Shown: positions 1-7,480 of the stretch, piece by piece
Numbering within the stretch: the first letter of the stretch is position 1
How the letters are laid out: the number at the start of each line of letters is the position of its first letter
Origin: Natronomonas salsuginis
GTDB taxonomy: Archaea; Halobacteriota; Halobacteria; Halobacteriales; Haloarculaceae
Assembly (NCBI RefSeq): GCF_005239135.1
Contig: NZ_QKNX01000003.1
Span: 1 to 64,000, forward strand
DNA length: 64,000 nt
Direction of reading: 5' to 3'
Program-made: the position numbers and the translations under genes
The notes under the pieces: generated by a model
What the model was told of the DNA's origin: nothing
The model's input: only the letters and a program-made list of their open reading frames with translations
Databases searched by the model: none

Positions 1-133
1 TTGTCTCCCACCGTGTCGGCTTCCTCCCCGGCCGACTGGCGTCGTCCTTCCGACTCGGCGTCGAAAGCCCTCGCTCCTTGAGGCCGGGGGCTCCGCCTCG
101 AAAGACGCTGAAAAGCGCCGGACGGTCGATACA

Positions 134-358
134 GTGCTCGATTCGTATCCCATCGCGGGCATGACGCCACGGATTTCTCGGCGCGCGGGACGACTGCTTG
201 GCGAACGGATGGCCGCTGCGAATGACGGGGAGGGATCAAGAATCGCGAAAGGCGACGCGGTGATCGCTGCAACGGCTCTGGAACGGGGCGAGCCGGTCCT
301 CACAGAAGATAAACACTTCAGAAACATCTCCGGGATTACGCACGAGACATACCGGTGA
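134..358 (+). pseudogene. PIN-domain (VapC-type) toxin, C-terminal part
   Basis: The 74 residues match the C-terminal half of a PIN-domain ribonuclease: a GDAVIAA segment carrying one acidic metal ligand, then VLTEDKHF with the late Asp and the usual ITHETYR-like ending. PIN toxins are normally about 130 residues and begin with an acidic strand that is absent here. The frame stays open upstream to the window edge, but positions 1-100 do not read like a PIN N-terminus. Either the gene is truncated or its front lies outside the window in another frame. The GTG at 134 is only the first in-frame start. No antitoxin is visible. Confidence 0.55.
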
Positions 359-570
359 GTCACCGCTATAGCTAGCTTCCATGCTACTGACGAAATGACA
401 CGTCTACGAGCGGGGCGATCCGAGTACGTCGGGTCGTCGGAAGCCTCCGTCTTGCCGGTGGCGAAGAGCCGCTTGTGTCTCGAACGAATTGATCTCGGTG
501 CAGTCCACCGTACAACCGTCCGGACACTGATCCCACGAACCATTTACCTCCGGCCCCCGTTCCCTCTGAC

Positions 571-1194
571 ATGGAGATAAACCCCGACGACAACCATCGC
601 ACCTGGGCGGAGCGCTCCGAGGAGTACTCGCCGGAATACTACGCCGAGATCGGGGCCAACGAGGTGAGCGAGACGCTCGCCGCGGTGTTCGATCACTACG
701 TCGCCTCCGGCGCCGCGATCTTGGAGTTGGGGTGTAGCTCCGGTCGTCACCTCGAACACCTCCGCAAACAGGGATACACAGACCTCACCGGAATCGATCT
801 CAACGACAACTCCTTCGAGGTCATGGCCGAGTACTTCCCCCGGCTCATCGAGACCGGGACCTTCCACACGGGCGCGATCGAGGAGTACCTCCCGACCGTG
901 CCCGACGACCACTTCGACGTTGTCTACTCGGTCGAGACGCTCCAGCACGTCCACCCCGACGACGAGTGGGTCTTCGAGGAGGTTGCCCGCGTCGGTTCGG
1001 ATCTGGTGATCACGGCCGAGAACGAGGGCAACAGCCCGGATCGCGGCCGCGTCGATTCGAAGGTGAGCACCGTCAACGACGACTTCCCGCTGTATCACCG
1101 CGACTGGAAGGCGGTGTTTTCCGAACTGGGGCTGGCGCATCTGCTCTGTGAGTCCGGCAAACGCGATACGGTTCGCGTGTTTCGGGCGGTTTGA
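571..1194 (+). CDS. class I SAM-dependent methyltransferase
   Basis: A 207-residue Rossmann-type methyltransferase. Motif I is ELGCSSG at residues 52-58, followed by the acidic end of strand 2 in GIDLNDN (74-80) and a DVVYSVETLQHV segment typical of motif IV/post-I in small-molecule or sugar methyltransferases. The substrate cannot be inferred. The gene stands alone on the plus strand, with a GC-rich hairpin about 50 bases after its stop. The ATG at 571 is chosen because the protein begins there with an acidic haloarchaeal N-terminus and the fold is complete. Confidence 0.85.
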   Translation: MEINPDDNHRTWAERSEEYSPEYYAEIGANEVSETLAAVFDHYVASGAAILELGCSSGRHLEHLRKQGYTDLTGIDLNDNSFEVMAEYFPRLIETGTFHTGAIEEYLPTVPDDHFDVVYSVETLQHVHPDDEWVFEEVARVGSDLVITAENEGNSPDRGRVDSKVSTVNDDFPLYHRDWKAVFSELGLAHLLCESGKRDTVRVFRAV

Positions 1195-1240
1195 GGCCCG
1201 TTCGACCGCGGTGAACGGGACATCCGTCAGCCCGAAGAGG

Positions 1241-1254
1241 GGGGTCCAGACCCC
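1241..1254 (+). terminator. hairpin downstream of the methyltransferase gene
   Basis: A perfect 6-bp inverted repeat (GGGGTC and GACCCC around a CA loop) about 47 bases after the stop at 1194. No T-run follows, so it may be an RNA-stabilising 3' hairpin rather than an archaeal terminator. Confidence 0.3.
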
Positions 1255-1431
1255 GGTCGTCCGATCGGGGGCACCGATCATCTCACCCGAGAATAAAGTA
1301 GCATAATAACAATATAGCGTGGCGTCAGATTCGATGAAGACGTCAAAAGCACCTTATAACTGTTACCGGAGCGTCCGATATAGTTCAATAACGACAATAC
1401 TAATGTGTGTCGAGTGCTATGTAACAGTGTG

Positions 1432-1704
1432 ATGAACAAACAAAAGTGTAATACCGCTGGAACGGTGTTCGTGTTGGTCCAAGGGCTCGTGGCCGCGCTC
1501 TTCCCTCGGTCGAGTAGCAGGTTCGTGAAGAAGATGATCGGCATGAACTTCGAAAACGCCGCCGAACTCAAGCCGAAGCCAGCGTACGTCCGGCAGTTGC
1601 GCGCGATCGGCGTCGGCATGGTCGCCGCGGCGGGGACCGATCTTCTCCTGCAGAGTGTCGAGAATACCGACGACGAGAGCCAAACCGACGAGGACACCGA
1701 GTAG
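1432..1704 (+). CDS. small haloarchaeal membrane-associated protein
   Basis: A 90-residue protein. An N-terminal hydrophobic stretch (about residues 9-24), a basic middle, a second weakly hydrophobic helix (IGVGMVAAAGTDLLL) and a strongly acidic tail suggest two short membrane segments. I do not recognise a named family. The ATG at 1432 is preferred over the in-frame GTG at 1405, which would add nine residues rich in Cys and Arg that look like untranslated leader. It lies alone upstream of the damaged epimerase gene. Confidence 0.6.
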   Translation: MNKQKCNTAGTVFVLVQGLVAALFPRSSSRFVKKMIGMNFENAAELKPKPAYVRQLRAIGVGMVAAAGTDLLLQSVENTDDESQTDEDTE

Positions 1705-1831
1705 CGACGGATCTACATTGAGATCTCCCCGCACGAGGACTCCACCGTCGGGGGTCTCGTGACGGTCATTTCGAACCGAGACGGTGGACGGCTGTCCCGG
1801 GTTGCCCGAAGACGGGGCGATTCCGGGCGAC

Positions 1832-1839
1832 TTTTTATC
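1832..1839 (+). promoter_or_regulatory. TATA-like box of the epimerase gene
   Basis: TTTTTATC lies 22-29 bases before the ATG at 1861. This is the spacing of an archaeal TATA box driving a leaderless transcript. Confidence 0.5.
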
Positions 1840-1860
1840 CGGCGGATGGGATCGAACGCC

Positions 1861-2511
1861 ATGCACGTTCTCGTTACCGGTGGGGCAGGGTTCATCGGCG
1901 GCCATCTCGCGGAGGGGTTCCTGGCGGACGGTCTCGACGTGACCGTCCTCGATATGATGGATCCGTTCTACGATCTCGGTATCAAAGAACACACCAGAGA
2001 CGTCCACCGCGAACTGGCGGCCAAGCGAGGCGTCGACTATTCGTTCGTCGAGGGCGACGTTCGCGACGCCGACCTCGTCGACGAGCTCGTCGCCGACGCC
2101 GACTACGTCTATCATCAGGCGGCGAAGGCGGGCGTCCGCCCGAGCGTCGAAGCGCCGCGCGAGTACGACGAGGTGAACGTCGACGGCACGTTGAACCTCC
2201 TCGACGCCGCCCGCAAGACGGACATCGAGCGGTTCGTGATGGCCTCCTCGTCCTCCGTCTACGGCGGCCGCGAGGAGTACGTCCCGTTCTCCGAAACCGA
2301 CCCGACACTGCCCGTCTCGCCGTACGGGGCGTCGAAACTCGCCGCCGAGCGCTACGACGCCGACGCCGAGCACACCCACGCCGACACGACGAAGGCACAG
2401 GCGCTATTGGGATACGATCCAGAGCACACGATCCGTGAGGGCGTGGCGAAGTTCATCGCGTGGTATCGCGAGAACCGCGAGTGGTACGAGCCGCTCGTGT
2501 TGGCGTCCTGA
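1861..2511 (+). pseudogene. NAD-dependent sugar epimerase with internal in-frame deletion
   Basis: This is an extended-SDR nucleotide-sugar epimerase. TGGAGFIGG at residues 6-14 is the NAD-binding glycine motif, SSSSVYG carries the catalytic Ser region, and YGASK carries the Tyr-Lys pair. After AAERY (residue 165) the sequence jumps directly to the DAEHTHADTTKAQ segment that sits near the C-terminus in full-length homologues, and it ends normally with the WYRENREWYEPLV tail. The product is 216 residues, while the family usually has about 305-330. Roughly 100 residues of the sugar-binding domain are missing with the frame preserved. The protein is probably inactive even though it may be expressed from an intact promoter. 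Confidence 0.8.
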
Positions 2512-2676
2512 ACTATACACGCATACAGACACCGTGGTCATAGTATATACCCCGTCCTACTCGCTCACGGCTTCTTCTTACCCAATATAATAGAGATCGT
2601 ATCCTGCATACGCCCTCTCTTCAGCGTGCGATTCCTACCAATCGCTGATGGATTCAACAGAGCCCGATAAGAAGTT

Positions 2677-2691
2677 CCCGCGAATCGCGGG
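2677..2691 (-). terminator. hairpin at the end of the prefoldin/modifier operon
   Basis: A perfect 6-bp stem (CCCGCG/CGCGGG, 3-base loop) starts only a few bases after the stop of the last gene of the minus-strand operon. Its position fits a transcript 3' end. Confidence 0.4.
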
Positions 2692-2693
2692 TT

Positions 2694-2954
2694 TCAGCGC
2701 CCGAACAGTTCGTCGACGGCCGTCTCGGCCGCTTCGACGGCCTCCCGAACGACCGCCTCGGGATCGGGGTCGTCGGGCGCGTTGAGGTACACATCGACCT
2801 CGAGTATCCCGTCTTCGAACCGGACGGTCACGTCGAGATCCGTCACCTCGGACTGTTTGTACCGCGAGAGGACGACCCCCTCGGCCGCGTCGGAGGCGGC
2901 CTCGACGACCGCCTCGTCGGTCGGCTCCGATTCGGACGCACCCGCGTTTGTCAC
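2694..2954 (-). CDS. DUF3194-type protein downstream of prefoldin beta
   Basis: An 86-residue acidic protein with an alpha/beta pattern: a helix (EAVVEAASDAAEGVV), two strands (VTDLDVTVRFEDGILEVDVYLN) and a helical tail ending in DELFGR. It matches the small protein (DUF3194) that follows prefoldin beta in haloarchaea. Its size and two-strand layout recall Pcc1-like folds, but that is an inference. The GTG at 2954 lies four bases beyond the prefoldin stop. A longer reading to 3020 would overlap prefoldin and only mirrors its Gly-rich tail, so it is rejected. Confidence 0.65.
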   Translation of the reverse strand: MTNAGASESEPTDEAVVEAASDAAEGVVLSRYKQSEVTDLDVTVRFEDGILEVDVYLNAPDDPDPEAVVREAVEAAETAVDELFGR

Positions 2955-2958
2955 GGCT

Positions 2959-3363
2959 CTACGCGCCGCCCGCGCCGGGGCCGCCCGGTCCCATCGGTCC
3001 GCCGCCGGGGCCGCCCGCACCGCCCTGCAGCATCTGCTGGAGCTCCTCTTGGAGGCTCTCGAACTGCGTTCGGACGCGATCTTCCTGTTTCTTCAGCGTC
3101 TCGACGCGGATCTCGAGGCTGTCGACTTTGTCTTCGAGGTCCTCGTGGGCCTCGTCGTAGTCGGTCTCGATGAGGAGTTCGCCGACCTCGCGGTACATCT
3201 CGGTCTCGCCTTCGATGCCGTCGAGCGTTTCGAGCGCCGTCTTCGACGACTGCAGTTGGCTCTCGGCCTGCTGTTTCTGCTGGGCGACCTGCTGTGCTGT
3301 CTCCTGAAGATCCTGGAGCTCCTCGATCTTCTCTTGGGCCTCCGGGGGAAGATTGCCTTGCAT
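2959..3363 (-). CDS. pfdB: prefoldin subunit beta
   Basis: A 134-residue subunit of the hexameric chaperone prefoldin (GimC), which captures unfolded proteins in the cytoplasm and passes them to the thermosome. Two long heptad-rich helices (about residues 10-50 and 80-115) flank the beta-hairpin region around [18 protein letters not shown], the beta-class pattern. A Gly/Pro-rich tail of about 20 residues extends beyond the coiled coil, a common haloarchaeal feature. It lies in a tight operon with the DUF3194 gene. Confidence 0.93.
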   Translation of the reverse strand: MQGNLPPEAQEKIEELQDLQETAQQVAQQKQQAESQLQSSKTALETLDGIEGETEMYREVGELLIETDYDEAHEDLEDKVDSLEIRVETLKKQEDRVRTQFESLQEELQQMLQGGAGGPGGGPMGPGGPGAGGA

Positions 3364-3428
3364 ACTCGAACCTGGGATTCACGACGGAAAAACCCCCACT
3401 TTTCGATCGCGACACGTCCGAACGTCGC

Positions 3429-3788
3429 TCACCCGATCACGACGACTTCGCGCACGTCCAGTGCGGTCTCGAACTCGGCTCGACGACCGAGTTCGCCGCC
3501 GAGCTGTCTGAGGTGTTCCGCGTGGGCGCGCCGGAGCGCCGCCCACTCGCGGCGTTCGAGTCCGAGCTCCGCGCCGAGGTCGGCCCAGTGGCCCTCCTCG
3601 ACGAAGAAGACCACCTGTCCGTTTTCCTCGTGGACGCACTCGTATCGGCGGCCATACTCGTCGCGTCTCGTCTCCAACGTCGCCTGCGCCCGGTCGACGA
3701 GTTCGGGCAGCCGCTCGCCCGAGACGGAGGCTTTCGCGGCCGCGAGGACGATCGCGTTGCCGTCGAGCGGCCCGCCCGTTCCGGTCAT
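3429..3788 (-). CDS. conserved haloarchaeal protein of unknown function
   Basis: A 119-residue protein, starting at the ATG at 3788, which overlaps the end of the preceding gene by 4 bases (translational coupling). It has a helical N-terminal third (LPELVDRAQATLETRRDEY), a short central strand pair (YECVHEENGQVVFFVEEGHW) and a helical Arg-rich C-terminus ending in REVVVIG. I do not recognise a family. Its position between a small Gly-Gly-ending protein and prefoldin beta suggests a shared transcript but not a function. Confidence 0.65.
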   Translation of the reverse strand: MTGTGGPLDGNAIVLAAAKASVSGERLPELVDRAQATLETRRDEYGRRYECVHEENGQVVFFVEEGHWADLGAELGLERREWAALRRAHAEHLRQLGGELGRRAEFETALDVREVVVIG

Positions 3789-4045
3789 CCGCCGGCTCGC
3801 ATGGCCTTCTGGGCGAACCGTTCGACGACCGGTCCGAGCGTCGACTCGTCGCCCTCGAAGTGGATCCGCACCTCGTTGAGCGTTATCGAGCCGACCGGGT
3901 TCACCGTTCGCTCCGAGAGCTCCGCCGTCCAGCCATCGCTTTCGATCCGATCGCTCACCTCGTCGGCGCGCTCGCCGCCGAGCGTTTCGAGGTACTGGAC
4001 GGCGAGTCGCTTCGAGATGCCCCGGAACTCGCGCGTTTCCTCCAT
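3785..4045 (-). CDS. small Gly-Gly-ending protein, resembles MoaD-linked DUF1952
   Basis: An 86-residue protein whose N-terminus (REFRGISKRLAVQYLETLGGE) and later strand (VGSITLNEVRIHFEGDE) resemble the DUF1952 domain, which in some species is fused to the C-terminus of MoaD-related proteins. Here it is a separate gene 3 bases after a MoaD/ubiquitin-like gene. The last residues are RAGG, so like its neighbour it ends in a di-glycine. Whether that tail is adenylated or conjugated is unknown. The family assignment is from memory and tentative. Confidence 0.55.
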   Translation of the reverse strand: MEETREFRGISKRLAVQYLETLGGERADEVSDRIESDGWTAELSERTVNPVGSITLNEVRIHFEGDESTLGPVVERFAQKAMRAGG

Positions 4046-4048
4046 CGC

Positions 4049-4354
4049 CTACCCTCCCGCGACGGGCGGGAAGACGCTCAGCGTGTCGCCGTCCTCCATG
4101 ACCGTCTCGGTTCCCTCGATGTGGATCACTTCCCGCCCGTTCTTCAGGACGCTCAGCTGCGGTTTGATTCCCCCCTCGTCGTCGAGGATGTCGCCCGCGA
4201 CCTCGGGAAACTCCGATTCGATCGCCGCGAGCACCTCGCCGACGGTCGTCCCCGCGTCGAACTCCCGTTCGATGACTTTCTGGCCAACCGCGGCTCTGAA
4301 CGTGGCGAAAAACCGCAACTCGAGCTCGATCGGCTCGTCGATCGCCCCGCTCAT
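4049..4354 (-). CDS. ubiquitin-like small modifier / MoaD family protein (SAMP-type)
   Basis: A 101-residue beta-grasp protein. It starts as ELELRFFATFRAAVGQK, continues with TTVGEVLAAIESEFPEV and VLKNGREVIHIEG, and ends in LSVFPPVAGG, the C-terminal Gly-Gly motif of MoaD and archaeal SAMPs. In haloarchaea such proteins act as sulfur carriers for molybdopterin and tRNA thiolation and can be attached to lysines by the E1-like enzyme UbaA. No uba or moaE gene is in the window. The ATG at 4354 overlaps the upstream stop (ATGA). The longer reading adds 50 Arg-rich residues with no beta-grasp character. Confidence 0.85.
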   Translation of the reverse strand: MSGAIDEPIELELRFFATFRAAVGQKVIEREFDAGTTVGEVLAAIESEFPEVAGDILDDEGGIKPQLSVLKNGREVIHIEGTETVMEDGDTLSVFPPVAGG

Positions 4355-4737
4355 AGGTCCGAGAGCCGAATGCCGTCCTCGACGAGGCGAGCGTTGCGTT
4401 CGCGGTCGAGCCGTGTGGCGAGCCACTCGTGTTCGTACAGTTGCTCGATGAGGTCCGCATAGAGGTTCCGCCACGCGATGGCGAAGATGGGCGATTGCCC
4501 CCACGCCCGGAGTTCGGGGACGAACGCGTGAAAGCGCTCGACCCGGTCCTCGAAGTGTTCGATGATGTCGAGGATGCGCGCGGCTGCGTCGCCCTCGTCT
4601 TCGGCCGTCTCGACCGCGGTGGCGACGCGCGCGTTGTATCCCTCGACGGCGCGCTGCATGTCTTGGCGGGCGTTCGCGCCGTCCTCGGGGAGCGAATCGA
4701 GAAGCGGCTGGGGAACGCCGAGCTGGATCTCGTCCAT
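4351..4737 (-). CDS. helical protein of unknown function, first gene of modifier operon
   Basis: A 128-residue, almost entirely helical acidic protein with conserved-looking aromatic segments (FHAFVPELRAWGQSPIFAIAWRNLY and a YEHEWLATRLDRERN tail). There are no membrane segments and I recognise no catalytic motif. It begins an operon of six genes, with start-stop overlaps to the modifier gene, so it is probably co-expressed with it. A TATA-like box lies 22-29 bases before its ATG. Confidence 0.65.
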   Translation of the reverse strand: MDEIQLGVPQPLLDSLPEDGANARQDMQRAVEGYNARVATAVETAEDEGDAAARILDIIEHFEDRVERFHAFVPELRAWGQSPIFAIAWRNLYADLIEQLYEHEWLATRLDRERNARLVEDGIRLSDL

Positions 4738-4758
4738 ACTCTGGGGTGGCGTGCCACG

Positions 4759-4766
4759 AATAAAAA
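4759..4766 (-). promoter_or_regulatory. TATA-like box of the modifier/prefoldin operon
   Basis: Read on the minus strand, CTTTTTATTC lies 22-29 bases upstream of the start at 4737. It fits a leaderless archaeal promoter for the six-gene operon. Confidence 0.45.
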
Positions 4767-4843
4767 GGTGGGTAGGGCGACCGTCACTTGCCTCGAAGCT
4801 CGCTCCGCTCGGCTATCGTTTTCCAGCTGAAGAGTTCCGTCGT

Positions 4844-6598
4844 TCAGCGCTCCCTACAGTGGCGCACGTCGACCGCGATCCCGCGGGTCGACTCGACCAT
4901 CGCCCGCCCGTGACAGGTCGCCCGGCCGACGCCGAACGCCTTCGGCCCCTCGAAGACGACCTCGTCGCCCGGTCGAATTGCCTCGTCGGCGGCGGTGATC
5001 CCCGGCGCGAGGACGCTCCCGCTGGGGACGAACCCGTCGATCTCGACGCGTTTCGTCGGCGCGTCGCTGTCGATCCACGCCCGCGCCCCGGCGGCCGTCA
5101 ACGAGAGCGTGCCGTACTGCGGAACCATCGTCGCCAGGTGGTCGCCGTCGCCGTCGCGGACCCGCAGTTTCGGGTAGATCCCCTCGGTCGTCACGTCGGG
5201 GCCGAACACTGCATCGCCCGCACCGTCGCCGAACTGGAAGTCCGCGATCGCCCGCACCGTCGCGGCCTCGCGCTCGCTCTTGTAGTAGCTCGACTCGCCC
5301 TCAAGCGCCGAATCGAGCGCCGCGAGCGACTCGTCGGTCGTCGGATGGTCGGCGACGGTGTACTCGAACTCGACGCCGAGGGAGTCCTCGACGCGCTCGC
5401 AAATTTCGCGGTAGCCCTCGCCGGGGACGTGCGCGATGTGGCGGTCGTAGTCGGCGCGTTCGAGGTACGCTTCCAAGACGGTGGCGACGAACTCGATCTC
5501 GGTCGCCGTCCACTCGCCGGTCACGACGCTGTCGTAGTGTTGGGCCGGGTACGTCGTTTCGAGCTCGTTCGGCACGACGCCGATCGGCGAGGTCATCGAG
5601 ACGATGTGGCCCCGATAGCCGATCGCGCGGCTGAACTGCTCGTGGCTCTGCGATTCGCTGTAGGGTTTTCGCGCCGAACACGGCACCAACACGAGCGGCG
5701 CGTCGAGGCGGCGGCGATACCGGCTCGTCACCCGCTCGGCGAAGCGCTGGATCTCCGGTCGGCGGAGCGAGTCGTCGGTCGCCGCCAGCAGCTCGTTGCG
5801 CCGGAAGACGGGGGTTCGCTCCTCGACGTAGCCGTACTGCTGATCGAGCAGGCGGAACGTCGCCGTCAGCCACACCTCGTGGCGGGCCTGCCCCTCGACG
5901 TAATCACGGAGGCGGCCATCGGCGATCCGGCGACGGACGCGGGCGAGTTCGGCGCGGAGGGCGTTCGCGTTGTGCTCGGCGCAGTCGCCGCGGTCGAACG
6001 CCTCGACTGACCGCTGGCAGGCCGGACACGCACACGGCAACTCGTCGAGATCCTCGAGGAACGCTTCGCCGTCGCCGGTGAGGTAAAATCCCTCAAGTCC
6101 CCGCGCCCTGGCGTGTTTCTCGTCGAAAAGGTCACAGCCCGCATACGCGAGCGTGGCGACGTTCGCCGGCGTCGCGACGCCGGGGACGTACAGCGCGGTG
6201 TCGTCCGGGACGGCCTCGCGAACCGAGCGCACGGCGTCGACGAACGCCTCGGCGTGACCCGCGTACCCGCCGGCGTTCGACAGCACGTACGCGTCCGCGC
6301 CGTGGTCGGCCGCGGTGCCCGGCGAGACGACCGCGGCGCTCGGGAACTCGACGTCGGGATACTCGACGGCGAAGGCCTCCTCGACCGGCGCTTCGGTGCC
6401 CGGCGGCAGCGCTCGGTGCGGTAGGATCGTCAGCGTCGCCTCGTCGCCCGCTGGCATCGGCTGTTCCTCGTGCCAGCGACTGCCCGCGTCCTCGACGACC
6501 GCGTCGACGAGCGCCGGCGTCGAGAGCGGGTCGGCGAGTCGCACTTCTCCGCGACGGGCGGCGCCGTCGCGGCCGTGCACCTCGAAATACTCGGTCAT
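4844..6598 (-). CDS. arcS: archaeosine synthase ArcS (TgtA2)
   Basis: A 584-residue enzyme that converts preQ0 at position 15 of tRNA towards archaeosine after insertion by ArcTGT. The signature PC-x3-KPY-x2-S-x2-H is present at residues 306-319. A TGT-like N-terminal domain carries a CxCxxC...H zinc site (C189, C191, C194, H209), and a PUA domain at the C-terminus (VEIDGFVPSGSVLAPGITA onward) binds tRNA. The length is normal for haloarchaeal ArcS. The gene diverges from cofE over a 129-base gap. Confidence 0.93.
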   Translation of the reverse strand: MTEYFEVHGRDGAARRGEVRLADPLSTPALVDAVVEDAGSRWHEEQPMPAGDEATLTILPHRALPPGTEAPVEEAFAVEYPDVEFPSAAVVSPGTAADHGADAYVLSNAGGYAGHAEAFVDAVRSVREAVPDDTALYVPGVATPANVATLAYAGCDLFDEKHARARGLEGFYLTGDGEAFLEDLDELPCACPACQRSVEAFDRGDCAEHNANALRAELARVRRRIADGRLRDYVEGQARHEVWLTATFRLLDQQYGYVEERTPVFRRNELLAATDDSLRRPEIQRFAERVTSRYRRRLDAPLVLVPCSARKPYSESQSHEQFSRAIGYRGHIVSMTSPIGVVPNELETTYPAQHYDSVVTGEWTATEIEFVATVLEAYLERADYDRHIAHVPGEGYREICERVEDSLGVEFEYTVADHPTTDESLAALDSALEGESSYYKSEREAATVRAIADFQFGDGAGDAVFGPDVTTEGIYPKLRVRDGDGDHLATMVPQYGTLSLTAAGARAWIDSDAPTKRVEIDGFVPSGSVLAPGITAADEAIRPGDEVVFEGPKAFGVGRATCHGRAMVESTRGIAVDVRHCRER

Positions 6599-6696
6599 AC
6601 GCCCCGTCGTCGCCGCGGGGGTAATTGTTCGTCGGTTCTCGCCGCCGATCGGACGCCGCTGAACGCCGGGGGCGACCCGTCTCCGGTATCGCGCGC

Positions 6697-6703
6697 TTTT
6701 TTA
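6697..6703 (+). promoter_or_regulatory. TATA-like box of cofE
   Basis: TTTTTTA lies 25-31 bases before the cofE ATG at 6728, consistent with a leaderless transcript. Confidence 0.45.
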
Positions 6704-6727
6704 CTCGTTCGACCCCTCCACGGCGAC

Positions 6728-7480
6728 ATGAAGACGCGCGCGGTTTCGGGACTGCCGGAGATACACGCGGGTGACGACCTCGCGGCGCTCATCGACGACC
6801 GGTTCGACTTCGAGGAGGGCGACGTGCTCTGTCTCGCGAGCACCGTCGTCTCGAAAGCCGAGGGACGAAAGGCCGATTTCTCGGCGTTTCCGCCATCAGA
6901 ACGGGCCGAATCGATCGCCGAGCGGCTCGAATCCATCACGGGCGAGTCGAAGGACCCCCGCTTCGCACAGGCGGTCATCGAGGAGAGCGAGGAACTGCTC
7001 ACCGACGCCCCCTTCCTGCTCGCGGTGACGCGGTTCGGGCATATCACGGTCAACGCGGGGATCGATCGCTCGAACGTCCCCGACGCGGACCTCCTCCTGT
7101 TGCCGGAGGATCCGAGCGCGTCGGCGGAACGGCTCTCGGAGGCGCTCGGCGTCCCGGTCGTCGTGACCGACACGTCGGGGCGGCCCTTCCGATACGGCCA
7201 GCGCGGCGTCGCCGTCGGCTGGGCCGGCATTCCGGCCTCGCGCGACTGGCGCGGCGAGTTCGACCGCGACGGCCGCGAACTCGGGGTGACCGTCCAGTCG
7301 GTCGTCGACGAACTCGCCGGCGCGGCGAACCTCGTCGCAGGCGAAGGGAACGACGGGACGCCCGCCGTCGTCGTTCGCGACTGGGCGTTCGGCGACCACG
7401 CCGGCAGCGAAGAACTGTTTCGCCGCGAGGAGGACGACATCGTCCGCGAGGCGCTCCGCAACTGGGAGTTCGACGGATGA
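6728..7480 (+). CDS. cofE: coenzyme F420-0:L-glutamate ligase
   Basis: A 250-residue CofE that adds glutamate residues to F420-0 using GTP. Supporting segments are the KTRAVSGLPEIHAGDDL N-terminus, GDVLCLASTVVSKAEGR, the ITVNAGIDRSN stretch, and DTSGRPFRYGQRGVAVG with the Asp-Thr-Ser-Gly-Arg nucleotide/metal region. The ATG at 6728 sits at the expected spacing from a TATA-like box. It overlaps the downstream F420-dependent reductase gene by 4 bases, so cofactor synthesis and a cofactor user are translationally coupled. Confidence 0.93.
   Translation: MKTRAVSGLPEIHAGDDLAALIDDRFDFEEGDVLCLASTVVSKAEGRKADFSAFPPSERAESIAERLESITGESKDPRFAQAVIEESEELLTDAPFLLAVTRFGHITVNAGIDRSNVPDADLLLLPEDPSASAERLSEALGVPVVVTDTSGRPFRYGQRGVAVGWAGIPASRDWRGEFDRDGRELGVTVQSVVDELAGAANLVAGEGNDGTPAVVVRDWAFGDHAGSEELFRREEDDIVREALRNWEFDG

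Noticed and set aside
1-133. Possible upstream part of the PIN gene at the window start
   Set aside because: The frame is open, but residues encoded by 1-100 do not resemble a PIN N-terminus, and the true start may lie outside the window.
4562-6010. 482-codon open frame antisense to arcS
   Set aside because: It mirrors the GC-rich arcS coding strand, is dominated by Arg/Ala/Val low-complexity sequence, and overlaps a gene with complete catalytic motifs.
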